From an uncultured Acidimicrobiaceae bacterium (lineage in GTDB: Bacteria; Actinomycetota; Acidimicrobiia; Spongiisociales; SHLN01): DNA of 64,000 nt. Location: NCBI GenBank assembly GCA_947259275.1, contig CAMYMH010000003.1:50101-114100 (forward strand), read 5' to 3'. Position numbers and translations under genes: made by a program. Positions 44,344 through 53,187 of the stretch are shown one piece after another (within the stretch, counting starts at the first letter, position 1; each line of letters opens with the position of its first letter). The notes beneath the pieces were generated by a model. The model was not told the DNA's origin. It did not search any database and saw only the letters and a program-made list of their open reading frames with translations.

Positions 44344-44721
44344 CCTTCCCATGTATCACTACTTTCTGTGGTGCTTTGAACTACGGAGCGTGAACTAGTG
44401 GGTGGGCTAACACCCGGAACGGTTACCCCACGGCTTAGTTCACCTTCGGACCGGGCGAAGACGTCGTGTGACGTAAGCCAACATGGCCGGGTATCTCTCG
44501 GTACCGCCTGACGGTTTCCGCTCGCATAGAGCAGTGCCCTCGAGTGCAGGCATCATCAGCGTGGTAATCAGGTCAGCTCACCTCCCGACAAGCTGAGCCT
44601 TAGCCCGGCGGGTCCCAGATCGCTCGGCGCCTCTCAGCGCGGAGAAACCTGCGGTGGGACTTTCTCCTCTGGCCCTGGCGGCCGGCGAGCGCGATGAATG
44701 GGCAGTTGTCGGGAGGGAGCG
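44344..44721 (+). other. Structured intergenic region, possible RNA element
   Basis: No convincing coding frame lies here. The sequence forms a clear long stem: GTGAACTA (44390-44397) pairs exactly with TAGTTCAC (44436-44443), and the inner GTGGG (44398-44402) pairs with CCCAC (44427-44431), with a 4-base bulge on one side. The loop contains smaller complementary pieces. Further hairpins are possible, for example GCGGAGAAA with TTTCTCCTC near 44639-44670. The style of the stem recalls the ribozyme part of group II introns, but there is no reverse transcriptase and no recognised domain V, so this is only a guess. It could also be a leader of the nucleoside hydrolase gene. Confidence 0.4.
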
Positions 44722-46086
44722 ATGCCCGTTCTGAGGTATGCACTGACAGCGGTCCTCCTCGTCGCCGTGGTAGCCGGTTGCGGTGGCTCAGGGTCTGACA
44801 GCTCGAGAAGTTCTGCCACCCAGGTGATAGTCGACGGAGATGGAGCCTTCGACGACGTCAAGGCCATCCTGTACCTGCTCGAACAGCCGGATATCGAGGT
44901 GCTTGCCATCACCATGTCGGGAACCGGGATTGGGCACTGTCCTGCGGCAGCAGAGAACGTGTCTGCGGTGCTGGAGCGCATCGAAGCACCCGACATCCCT
45001 GTTGCCTGTGGCCGGACCACGCCTCTGGAAGGCAACAACGAGGCCCCCGAAGTGTGGCGCAACGCCACCGACAACCTTGGCGGCGTCGACCTGCCCGATC
45101 CTCGTGCTCTGGCCGGCGTTGGCGCTCCCGCGCTCCTGGCCGAGACCATCTCGGCCTCTGACGGGATTGTGCTGGTGGCGCTCGGTCCGCTGACCAACGT
45201 CGCCGAAGCGGTCGAGGCCGAGCCGGGGTTGCTCGATCGGGTCGAGATGATCTACCTCATGGGTGGTGCCGTCGACGTTCCCGGCAATATGATCGACGTC
45301 AATCCGGCCGCCGAGTTCAACATCTGGGCCGATCCACACGCGGCCGCCATTGTTTTCGACACTGATGTCCCCATCACGTTGGTGCCGCTCGACGCCACCA
45401 ACGCCGTCCCGGTCACCCCGTACCTCTACGAGGCAGTGTCGGCGCACCGCGATGCCTCCGCGGTATCGCAGTTCACCGCCGACTACCTGGACGCCACTCC
45501 GCTTATCGGGGGGCTGTACCACTGGGATGAGCTGGCAGCGGTAATTGCCACGGACGAGTCGGTAGCGACCATCGAAGATCGGAACCTGGCCATTGAAGAG
45601 GAGGGTGGAGCACAGGCCGGCGCCACCCTCGAGTCTCCTGCCGGGAGGGTGGTCCGGGTCGCCGTCGACGCCGACCGGGAGGCCTTCGAGGACCACTTCT
45701 ACCAAGCCATCATCGGCACCGGCGATACCGGTCTGCCAGCCTGGGAACCAGATGCATCCCTGACGTGGGACGGCACGGCCTGCAGCTACGCAGGTCCAGA
45801 TCCGCTTCCCGACCTACTGGTCGTGCAGATCAACAATCTAGGCGTCGACCCGGTGGCGTTGATCACCGGAGCTTACGCACCCGGCACCACCACGGCGGAC
45901 GCCGAGGCCCTCCGAGCCTCCGGCAGCACTGAAACGCCCGAGTGGTGGAAGCAGCAGGCACTCATCGGGGTCCTAGCCGGGGCCCACGACGTGTGGTTCG
46001 TGGAGGGCGGCTCCGACATCACGGCGCTGTGCTACCTCGACAACACCCGCTTCTGGGAGATCGCCGGGCCCCGACTGACTGATTGA
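44722..46086 (+). CDS. Nucleoside hydrolase family lipoprotein
   Basis: A 454-residue exported lipoprotein. The signal ends in VVAGC (lipobox, Cys about residue 19). The mature part is an inosine-uridine-preferring nucleoside hydrolase: the Ca-binding N-terminus is VIVDGDGAFDDVKAILYLLE (the usual form is DTDPGxDDAxA). Next are LVALGPLTNVAEAV, MIYLMGGAVDVPGN and EFNIWADPHAAAIVF. It would release bases from nucleosides outside the cell membrane. The C-terminal 120 residues extend beyond the usual family length. The ATG at 44722 has GGGAGGGAGCG in front. Confidence 0.88.
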   Translation: MPVLRYALTAVLLVAVVAGCGGSGSDSSRSSATQVIVDGDGAFDDVKAILYLLEQPDIEVLAITMSGTGIGHCPAAAENVSAVLERIEAPDIPVACGRTTPLEGNNEAPEVWRNATDNLGGVDLPDPRALAGVGAPALLAETISASDGIVLVALGPLTNVAEAVEAEPGLLDRVEMIYLMGGAVDVPGNMIDVNPAAEFNIWADPHAAAIVFDTDVPITLVPLDATNAVPVTPYLYEAVSAHRDASAVSQFTADYLDATPLIGGLYHWDELAAVIATDESVATIEDRNLAIEEEGGAQAGATLESPAGRVVRVAVDADREAFEDHFYQAIIGTGDTGLPAWEPDASLTWDGTACSYAGPDPLPDLLVVQINNLGVDPVALITGAYAPGTTTADAEALRASGSTETPEWWKQQALIGVLAGAHDVWFVEGGSDITALCYLDNTRFWEIAGPRLTD

Positions 46087-46107
46087 GCAGGACCCGCCGG
46101 CATGTTT

Positions 46108-47703
46108 TCAGGCCGTAGCCGGGTCGGCGGCCGCATCGCCGATCTCGGCCTCGAGGCGCGACAGGGCTTCGGATGTCCTGTCACGCGCCGCCACCACTTC
46201 GGCCACGCCGTCTCCAACCCGGTCCGTCAACTGATAGTCGAGCGCCCGCCGGATTTGCGACCCGTACTCACGTGCCACCCGGCGGCCGGCCCGCCGGCCG
46301 CTCGCCGCGGTAAGCCAGCCGAGCACCGACGCCAACCCGACCGAGCCTCCAAGCAGGATCAGGTTCCATGGCACCTCCCCGCGATCCACCCCATCGACCC
46401 ATAGCCACACCAGTCCGCCGACGATTCCGGCAAAGAGTACGAGCTGAACAACTCCGACCAGACTCCACCACCGGCGGGGCCCGGGAGGCCCCAGCTCGCC
46501 GGCGTCGTGCCGGGCAGCCTCCACCGACCCCCTCACCTCACTCTCGAGCCGCTCGGACGGGAACTCGGCCCGCAAACGGCGTCCCAAGCCGCCACCGAGA
46601 CCGGTGGACACATCCGTGATCGTACGGTTGAGCCCGGCCAGCACCCGCTCGAGGCCGGGTTGAGCCCACCAATCCCCGGGCTCCACCTCGTCCGGCGCCG
46701 CCCCGAGCGCACGTCCGAAACGACTCCGTCGCAACCGCGCACCCAGGCGGCCGAGCGGGCCGGCCGCACGTGATGCCGCTAGGCGCTCGCCGACGCTTTC
46801 AGCCCGCTCGGCCATCGCCGGACCGGCCACCAGACCTGCGAGCCCATCGACGGCAGCCTGCTTGGCCGCTGCCCAGGCCTCGGGGAACTGCGGCTGGGAC
46901 CGGTCGGTCAGGCCCGAGGTTTCGAGAAGCAACCGGTGGCTGCGACGAAGATCCTCCAACAGCTTGTTGTTGGCCGTGCGTTTCGCCTCGAACCGCTCTG
47001 ACAGGACTGCCAGCAGCGAGTCGATACCGCGAACATCGCCGGCGACGGGCCGAGCGGCGGTGGTAACGACCGGGGGATCTTCGAACCCTTCCGATGCCAG
47101 CCGGTGGCCGAGGTCATCCAGCACGGCCTCGAGGCCCTCGTCATCCAGCCGATCCACCTGGTTGAGGACGAACAGGAACTGGCCCTGATATCCGGCCAGC
47201 GGAATCAGATAGTCGCGGTGCAAGGCACGATCCGAGTACTTCTGGGGATCGAGCACCCACATCACCGCGTCGACCCGGGGAATCAGCGCCTCCACCGTGG
47301 CCCGATGCTCGAACTCGACACTGTCGTAGTCCGGGAGGTCGATGATCGCGATCGGCAGATCACGATCATGACCGCGGCGTCGTTCCAAGCCGAGGTCATC
47401 GAGCATCCGGACCAATCCCGGCTCGGGATTGGCGGGAATCCAGGCGAGCGGCTGAGCGGTGGTGGGGCGCACCGGGCCGACCGTGCTCACTTCCTCACCG
47501 GCGAGGGCGTTGAGCAAACTCGATTTGCCGGATCCAGTGCCGCCGGCCAGCGCCACCACCACCGTGTCGCCGAGAAAGCCGTGACGCTTGGCGACCGCGG
47601 TTGCCAGCTCCGATACCGGCGCCAGGTCATCCTCGGCTACGAAGACCGCGGCTGCCTCCAAGGCCGTGTTGAGAGCTTCGATCGCACCCGACAGGTCAGC
47701 CAC
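46108..47703 (-). CDS. Dynamin-like GTPase, second of a pair
   Basis: A 531-residue GTPase. The P-loop is GGTGSGKSSLLNALAGEEVS and the switch region is IIDLPDYDSVEFEHRATVEA, with the guanine-specificity motif FVLNQVDRLDD. A long helical part follows, then two membrane helices near residues 425-475 (LVGVVQLVLFAGIVGGLVWLWV; NLILLGGSVGLASVLGWL) and a C-terminal helix. This is the plan of bacterial dynamin-like proteins, which remodel membranes. The GTG at 47703 overlaps the stop of the partner by eight bases, so the two GTPases are made together. Confidence 0.82.
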   Translation of the reverse strand: MADLSGAIEALNTALEAAAVFVAEDDLAPVSELATAVAKRHGFLGDTVVVALAGGTGSGKSSLLNALAGEEVSTVGPVRPTTAQPLAWIPANPEPGLVRMLDDLGLERRRGHDRDLPIAIIDLPDYDSVEFEHRATVEALIPRVDAVMWVLDPQKYSDRALHRDYLIPLAGYQGQFLFVLNQVDRLDDEGLEAVLDDLGHRLASEGFEDPPVVTTAARPVAGDVRGIDSLLAVLSERFEAKRTANNKLLEDLRRSHRLLLETSGLTDRSQPQFPEAWAAAKQAAVDGLAGLVAGPAMAERAESVGERLAASRAAGPLGRLGARLRRSRFGRALGAAPDEVEPGDWWAQPGLERVLAGLNRTITDVSTGLGGGLGRRLRAEFPSERLESEVRGSVEAARHDAGELGPPGPRRWWSLVGVVQLVLFAGIVGGLVWLWVDGVDRGEVPWNLILLGGSVGLASVLGWLTAASGRRAGRRVAREYGSQIRRALDYQLTDRVGDGVAEVVAARDRTSEALSRLEAEIGDAAADPATA

Positions 47704-49399
47704 GGAAGCCCCCGGCTTGGTGCTGCACTTCGACGGCCAGCGCCCGCAGGTTGGTGGCATCCTCGGGGGCGGCGCGGTGACCACCGGTGAGATCGTGGAA
47801 GCGCGATCCGTCGGCGTGCAGTACCCCGTGGAGGGAATGGTGGAGGCGTTCCTTTGCCTTGGCGATGAGGGTGCGAGCGGCGGCCGAACCGAACACGTGC
47901 TCGAGCACCTTCTGCTGGGCGGCCGCCGCGCTGGCGGTGACGCCCAACTCGGCTCCGGTCAGGCCGCCGGTATGGACAAACACGCCGAGCAGCACGGTCA
48001 CCGCCGCCGCGTTCACCCCGTATGACGCCACCTGAGCGAACTTCTTGCGATCCCCGCCCTCTTCCTCGATCAGCTTCGTCAAGTAACCGAGCCAGTCCTC
48101 GACCACCCGCTTGGCTCGGTCGGGCGTCTCGGGGGCGTGGCGCCACAGCGTGCCGGATGACTCAGCCAGCAATACCATCCCGGCGTCATCGAGTTCCCAG
48201 GCGCCCGCCGCCGCAGTGGCGGCCAGGTCGGCACGCCGCACCACTGCGTCGACCAGCTCGCTGCGGGCTTCCCGCTCAACCTGCTCCACCTGGGGAGCAC
48301 CACCCAGGACGGTCCGGAGCCATCGCCGCACCCGGCTGGTCCCCTCGGCCAGCATTTGCAGCAACTGGCCGGTGCCCACGAACTCCTGCCAGCGCGACAC
48401 CACCTCACCCCGGATGAGCGTCCCGTCCTCGAGCAGCCGGGCGACCTCACCCATCTGGAGCTGGTAAGCCCGCTCGGCCACCTCGGCCAGGGCGGCGGCT
48501 TCCCCGGCCTCGTCCTCGAGAGAGCCGGCCAGCGCCTCGACCCTTCGCATCAGATCGGCCAGACCCCCTTCAACCGCATCCTTGACCAACTCGGCCCGCT
48601 GGTCCGGTCTCGCCAGCTGCTCGAGCCGGCTGCGAAGAGCGGCAACGGCCCCGACCGGCAGCCCCCCATGGGTCGATGAGATCGCCTGCTCGTCGATCGC
48701 CAGCAGCTCGGCCCATCCGGTGAGCCCGGCCGCGCCTAGTCGGCGCTCATAGTCCGCCACAATGACCTCGTGATCGGCCGTCGGAATCCGGTTGACGACA
48801 AACACGATGGGAAGGGCCCGCTGTTTGGCGCGGTCGAGGAACTCCCAGGGAACCGCGTCGGCATATCGCTGGGCGCTGGTCACGAACACGCATAGGTCGG
48901 CCACGGCCAGCAAGTCGTCGGCCATGGCGCGGTTCTCCTCGACCACCGAGTCGAAGTCGGGCGAGTCGATGACGGTGACGCCCGCCAGCATTTGATCCGA
49001 AGATGCCCGCACCTCCAGCTGGCGCGGCTCTCCCGGTCCGTAGCCGGCCAGGTAATTGCCGGAATACCTGGTGACGTGCTCGGTATGGGCCCACACCACC
49101 GGGCGGCGGGTGGTGGGCCGCACCGGACCGGGGGTGGAAACCGCCTCCTGTGCCAGCGAGTTGACGAGGGTCGACTTACCGCTGCCGGTGGAACCGAGGA
49201 CGACTGCTACCGCCGGCGCCGCCAGATCCCCGAGACGAGGAAGCAGATACTCGTTTATCGACCACAGGAGATGACGCTGCTGCTGGCGTCTGGCGGCCTG
49301 CGACGGGCCGGGAAGTCCGAACGCGACGGCCTCCACCCCCTCCCCCAACGCGTGCAGTGCGGCGCGCAGCTGCGCGGCCGGGGATAGTTCCACGGTCAT
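47696..49399 (-). CDS. Dynamin-like GTPase, first of a pair
   Basis: A 567-residue GTPase starting at the ATG at 49399. The P-loop is GSTGSGKSTLVNSLAQEAVS, the switch is VIDSPDFDSVVEENRAMADD, and the specificity motif is FVVNRIPTADHE. The rest is largely helical, with a hydrophobic stretch near residue 475 (VNAAAVTVLLGVFVHTGGLTG) that may insert in the membrane. It resembles its partner at 46108-47703 in plan, and tandem arrangement is typical of bacterial dynamins that work as heteromers. In Streptomyces a similar pair (DynA/DynB) acts in septation; that role here is only a suggestion. Confidence 0.82.
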   Translation of the reverse strand: MTVELSPAAQLRAALHALGEGVEAVAFGLPGPSQAARRQQQRHLLWSINEYLLPRLGDLAAPAVAVVLGSTGSGKSTLVNSLAQEAVSTPGPVRPTTRRPVVWAHTEHVTRYSGNYLAGYGPGEPRQLEVRASSDQMLAGVTVIDSPDFDSVVEENRAMADDLLAVADLCVFVTSAQRYADAVPWEFLDRAKQRALPIVFVVNRIPTADHEVIVADYERRLGAAGLTGWAELLAIDEQAISSTHGGLPVGAVAALRSRLEQLARPDQRAELVKDAVEGGLADLMRRVEALAGSLEDEAGEAAALAEVAERAYQLQMGEVARLLEDGTLIRGEVVSRWQEFVGTGQLLQMLAEGTSRVRRWLRTVLGGAPQVEQVEREARSELVDAVVRRADLAATAAAGAWELDDAGMVLLAESSGTLWRHAPETPDRAKRVVEDWLGYLTKLIEEEGGDRKKFAQVASYGVNAAAVTVLLGVFVHTGGLTGAELGVTASAAAAQQKVLEHVFGSAAARTLIAKAKERLHHSLHGVLHADGSRFHDLTGGHRAAPEDATNLRALAVEVQHQAGGFRG

Positions 49400-49474
49400 G
49401 AGACGGGAATTGTCCCACACCCGGGAATAGGAGGCCTACCCGAAGGTAGCAAGCCCTGCCGGTATGCTCTCATC

Positions 49475-50428
49475 ATGAGCGCCGACTCTGCACACTTTCG
49501 GCTGGAGGAAGTGGCACCTGGGGCCTGGGCGGCTTTGGCCGGCGAAACTGGGGCTTGCGTATCCAACGCCGGCATCATCGACCTCGGGGATCAAACCCTC
49601 GTGTTCGACACTTTCATGACGCCCGAGGCGGGGGCCGACCTGCGATCGGCGGCCGAGCGCATGACCGGCCGCTCGCCGGCGCTGGTGGTGAACAGCCACC
49701 ATCACGGGGACCACGTGCGCGGCAACCAGGCCTTCGGGCAGGCCACCATCATCAGCACCGACCGCACGGCCGAGCTGATCGCCGACACCAGCCCGGGTGA
49801 CCTGGAGGCCTATGAAGCACAGCTCACCGAATGGATCGCCTCGCTCGATCGCAAGCTCGTCGGCAGTGACCGCGCTTCCGACCCGCTCGTGCACCAGGAC
49901 CTGGAGCTGTCCCGCGCCATGGCAAGATCGATTGTGGCGTCGCTTCCCGACCTCACCATCACGCTGCCCACCAGTACGTTCGCCGACGAGCTTATGGTGG
50001 AGGGGTCGGCGCGGACCGCCAAGCTCATCACCTACGGGGGTGGGCACACCGACAGTGACACTTTTCTGTTCCTTCCAGACGCATCCGTGCTCTTTGCCGG
50101 GGACCTGGTGTGGGTGGGAAACCATCCGTGGGCCGGAGACGGTCACCCCGACGATTGGGTGAGCATCATCTACCGCATGAAGGAGCTCAGCCCGGCCAGC
50201 GTCGTACCGGGCCACGGGACAGTGGCGAACTACGAATACGCCGGCATCTTCACCCGCTATCTCACCTTCCTGTGCGACATGGTGAAACAGGCCGAGGCGA
50301 CCTCGACTTCGCTCACCAAGTTGGCGGAGACGCCGATCCCACCCGAGTACGCAGACTGGGGATCGGTCAGCCGCTACCGCTCGAGCCTCGAGTCGCTCGG
50401 CAGCCGGGTCGGCCTGCCGCCGGATTAG
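49475..50428 (+). CDS. Metallo-beta-lactamase fold hydrolase
   Basis: A 317-residue MBL-fold protein. The metal motif is NSHHHGDHVRGNQAF (H75-H77, D79, H80); other ligands are likely in YGGGHTDSDTFLFLPDASVL and VPGHGTVANYEYAG. The C-terminal part (from about residue 230) is helical. The ATG at 49475 gives the standard start. Its gene is divergent from the dynamin pair and convergent with the YbaK gene (4-base overlap). It resembles the SoxH-like/cyclase group, but no substrate can be assigned. Confidence 0.87.
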   Translation: MSADSAHFRLEEVAPGAWAALAGETGACVSNAGIIDLGDQTLVFDTFMTPEAGADLRSAAERMTGRSPALVVNSHHHGDHVRGNQAFGQATIISTDRTAELIADTSPGDLEAYEAQLTEWIASLDRKLVGSDRASDPLVHQDLELSRAMARSIVASLPDLTITLPTSTFADELMVEGSARTAKLITYGGGHTDSDTFLFLPDASVLFAGDLVWVGNHPWAGDGHPDDWVSIIYRMKELSPASVVPGHGTVANYEYAGIFTRYLTFLCDMVKQAEATSTSLTKLAETPIPPEYADWGSVSRYRSSLESLGSRVGLPPD

Positions 50429-50922
50429 CTCGCGGCCGGAGAGAGCGCCAGGCCATCAATGACTTCGGCGCCCGGCAGCAGTGTCAAGACGCGGGGATCG
50501 GCTTTCACCTTCAGCGAGCGGCTTCCGCCACCGAGAATGACCCACTCGTTGGCCATCACGGCCGCGTCCACCCACAGCGGCAGCTCGACGGGCAGCGCTA
50601 ACGGAGTGACCCCGCCGATCAGCATGCCGGTCACCTCGGCGGTGACCTGGGGCGGAGCAAACGACAGCTTCTGGACCCCGAGCAGACGGCGCACGCGTTT
50701 GTTGACATCGAGGCGGTGAGTGGCGAGCACCACGCAGGCGGCATGGCGGCCCTCCGGCTTGCGAGAGGCCACAACGATGGTGTTGGCCGATTGCTCCATC
50801 GGATAGCCGTAGTGGGCGCAGAATGCCGCGGTGTCGGCCAGTTCCGGGTCACAGGCGATGAGCTCGTACCCGAGGCCGGTCGCCTCGAGTGCGGCCTTGA
50901 CCCGTGATTCAATGTCGCTCAT
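50425..50922 (-). CDS. YbaK/EbsC family aminoacyl-tRNA deacylase-like protein
   Basis: A 165-residue YbaK-fold protein. Marks are SANTIVVASRKPEGRHAACV, RLLGVQKLSFAPPQVTAEVT and MLIGGVTPLALPVELPLWVD. Members clear mischarged tRNA (Cys-tRNAPro and others) or act on other substrates. The catalytic Lys typical of YbaK lies in the NKRVRRLLG stretch, but the substrate cannot be told. The start is the ATG at 50922. It is convergent with the MBL gene. Confidence 0.87.
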   Translation of the reverse strand: MSDIESRVKAALEATGLGYELIACDPELADTAAFCAHYGYPMEQSANTIVVASRKPEGRHAACVVLATHRLDVNKRVRRLLGVQKLSFAPPQVTAEVTGMLIGGVTPLALPVELPLWVDAAVMANEWVILGGGSRSLKVKADPRVLTLLPGAEVIDGLALSPAAS

Positions 50923-50981
50923 CCCTTGATGTAACCCGAACCCGGGGCGATCGCCAACCCCGGTATTAGATTTCGGCGGCC

Positions 50982-52103
50982 ATGGATCTCGTTGAACTGC
51001 TCTCTGCCTGGCATCGCCACGCCCGGGCCCACCTCCCGGAGGAGGTGGCAGTGTGGGATGCCCATAGTCACACCGGTGACCAGGACCCCGACGGTGTCGT
51101 CGGTCATGTCGATGAGCTCCTGTCGGCGCTCGGCGAAGCCGGGCATGCCGGTGCCATGGTGACCTCGAACCACAATCCCGCCGGCTACCGGAAAGCCAAC
51201 GACCGCATCCTCGCCGAGGCGGCCGGCTCGGACGGCCGGCTGATCCCCTTCCTGCGCGTCGACCCTTCCGATCCCGCCGCCGTCGCCGAGGTTGAGCGAT
51301 GCCTCGAGGCGGGCCACCGCGGCATCAAGCTCCACCCGCGGGCCGAGGCGTTCGACCTCGAACACTCGGCGCTCATCCCCATCGCCCGGTTGGCGGCAGC
51401 CGCCGGCGCACCCATGTTATTTCACGCCGGCCGGGGCATCCCATCCCTGGGGGATGGGGCCATGCAGCTGGTGGACCGGGTCGAGAACCTCAACGTCATC
51501 CTCGCCCACTGCGCCATCAGTGACCTTGCCTACCTGGGCCCGATTGCCGCCGAGCATCCCGGGATATTCTTCGATACCTCGTGGTGGAACGTCACCGACA
51601 TCATCGCCCTCATGTCCTGGGTACCACCCCAGCGCATCGTCTACGCCTCCGATACTCCGTACGGACATCCGATGATGTCGTTCTCCATCACCATGCGGTC
51701 CGCCCTCGCCGCCGGCTACACGATCGACCATCGCACGGCTCTCTTCTCGACCACCATGGCCGGACTGGTGGCGGGCTCCCGGCCCGATCGGACCGACCCG
51801 GCGCCCGGCGACGACTTCTTCTCTCACACGGCGGGTCTGCTACGAGTCCACAGCAACCTTCATGGAGCCGTCGTCCGCCTCTTCAGCGGCCAGGACCCAG
51901 CCCAACCGCTCGCACTGGCCCGGCTGGCCTGCAACATGCCGACCGGCGCAACCCACAAGGCCGTGTACGACGCCATCGCCACCACCATCGACGCCGTCGA
52001 ACCGCACATCGGTGATCCCGCCCGCAACCGGCTGGTCACCGACAACCTGTTGGTGTGCACCGCCGCCGCCCTTACCCCCGACGTCGGTGTCCCCGAGCTG
52101 TAG
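50982..52103 (+). CDS. Amidohydrolase family (TIM-barrel) protein
   Basis: A 373-residue amidohydrolase-2-like protein. The metal site is VWDAHSHTGDQDPDG (HxH), then RGIKLHPRAEAFDLEHSAL, MLFHAGRGIP, VILAHCAISDLAYLGPI and a terminal RIVYASDTPYGHP with the conserved Asp. Members hydrolyse or decarboxylate aromatic and amide substrates; the substrate is unknown. The ATG at 50982 lies 59 bases from the divergent YbaK gene. After the barrel an extension of about 120 residues is present. A repeat module follows directly. Confidence 0.85.
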   Translation: MDLVELLSAWHRHARAHLPEEVAVWDAHSHTGDQDPDGVVGHVDELLSALGEAGHAGAMVTSNHNPAGYRKANDRILAEAAGSDGRLIPFLRVDPSDPAAVAEVERCLEAGHRGIKLHPRAEAFDLEHSALIPIARLAAAAGAPMLFHAGRGIPSLGDGAMQLVDRVENLNVILAHCAISDLAYLGPIAAEHPGIFFDTSWWNVTDIIALMSWVPPQRIVYASDTPYGHPMMSFSITMRSALAAGYTIDHRTALFSTTMAGLVAGSRPDRTDPAPGDDFFSHTAGLLRVHSNLHGAVVRLFSGQDPAQPLALARLACNMPTGATHKAVYDAIATTIDAVEPHIGDPARNRLVTDNLLVCTAAALTPDVGVPEL

Positions 52104-52123
52104 CCGGTTGCTCGTGTCGGCTG

Positions 52124-52252
52124 TTCCTTCCCCTCGAGGGGAAGGTGGCGCCGGCCCAAAGGGCCGGTGACGGATGGGGGGAGGCGGGGAAGCAACCCAA
52201 GGAGGGATCAGTGAGTTCTCGCCTCCCCCACCCCGCCCTCAGGAGCGGGGAA
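52124..52252. repeat. Head-to-head repeat module
   Basis: The left half (52124-52184) reads TTCCTTCCCCTCGAGGGG, AAGGTGG, the hairpin CGCCGGCCCAAAGGGCCGG, then TGACGGATGGGGGGAGG. The right half (52221-52252), inverted, is shorter: CCTCCCCCACCCCGCCCTCAG then GAGCGGGG. The left half matches 54034-54094 except for one base in its loop and differs in hairpin two from 4589. About 36 bases separate the halves. Confidence 0.75.
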
Positions 52253-52332
52253 CACGAGGGCCGGCCTACCGGGTTGGAATGACAGACGGCGCTGTTCCGT
52301 TACTTGGCCAACGACAACAACCGGGAGCTGCG

Positions 52333-53091
52333 ATGACAACAACGGTCCAGAAGGGACGCATCCGCATCGAGGACGGACAGAAGCGGGTGCGGGTGTTCCT
52401 CGGCGGAGAGTGCGTGGCCGACAGCACCAACGTCAGGCTCGTGTGGGAGAAGCCCTACTACCCGGTGTACTACTTCCCGCAGGCCGACGTGCGCATGGAG
52501 CTCTTGAGCCCCTCCGCCGAAGAGAAACGATCCCCCAGCCGCGGGACGGCCTCCTATTTCAACGTCAAGGCCGGGGCCAAGCAGGCTGATGACGCCGCCT
52601 TCACTTACCCAGAGCCCAAGATCGAAGAGCTGACCGGGCTGGTCGCCTTCCACTGGAGCGCCATGGATGCATGGTTTGAGGAGGACGAGGAAGTGTTCGT
52701 CCACGCCCGTGATCCGTACACCCGAGTCGACGCGCTGTCGAGCTCCCGGCACATCGAGGTCAAGATAGATGGTGTAACGGTGGCTGATAGCACCAAGCCG
52801 ACGCTGCTGTTCGAGACCGGATTGCCCACCCGCTACTACCTTCCGCTCACCGACGTCCGGATGGACCTGCTGCGCGCCAGCGACACGACCACCCAATGCC
52901 CCTACAAGGGCGAGGCCAACTACTACTCGGTGGAGTTGGACGGTGAGCTCATCGAGGACATCGTCTGGTACTACAAATACCCGGTCGAGGAGAGCTCCCG
53001 CATCGCCGGCATGGTGAGCTTCTACAACGAGAAGGTTGACATCTACGTCGACGGTGAGCCCGAGGAGCGCCCCAAGACGGTGTTCGGCTAA
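52333..53091 (+). CDS. Tandem DUF427 protein
   Basis: A 252-residue protein made of two DUF427 domains. The first (about residues 10-120) has RVRVFLGGECVADSTNVRLV with YYPVYYFPQADVRMELL. The second (about 135-245) has HIEVKIDGVTVADSTKPTLL and RYYLPLTDVRMDLL, the same pattern. Both end in the FYxxKVD-type strand (AGMVSFYNEKVDIYVDG in the second). The family fold is known and its function is not. The ATG at 52333 follows GGGAGCTGCG. The gap before it holds the repeat at 52124-52252. Confidence 0.87.
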   Translation: MTTTVQKGRIRIEDGQKRVRVFLGGECVADSTNVRLVWEKPYYPVYYFPQADVRMELLSPSAEEKRSPSRGTASYFNVKAGAKQADDAAFTYPEPKIEELTGLVAFHWSAMDAWFEEDEEVFVHARDPYTRVDALSSSRHIEVKIDGVTVADSTKPTLLFETGLPTRYYLPLTDVRMDLLRASDTTTQCPYKGEANYYSVELDGELIEDIVWYYKYPVEESSRIAGMVSFYNEKVDIYVDGEPEERPKTVFG

Positions 53092-53187
53092 GAGCGAACG
53101 ACCAACGTTCTGGGCTTGCGACGAGTTTCTGCCGCATTCGTTCTCTAATATCGGACGACGGCGTCGATACGAACAGGGAGGAAAGAC

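Noticed and set aside
44344..44721. tRNA, tmRNA or RNase P RNA gene.
   Set aside because: No cloverleaf, no tmRNA ends and no RNase P conserved core were seen; only a general stem is supported.
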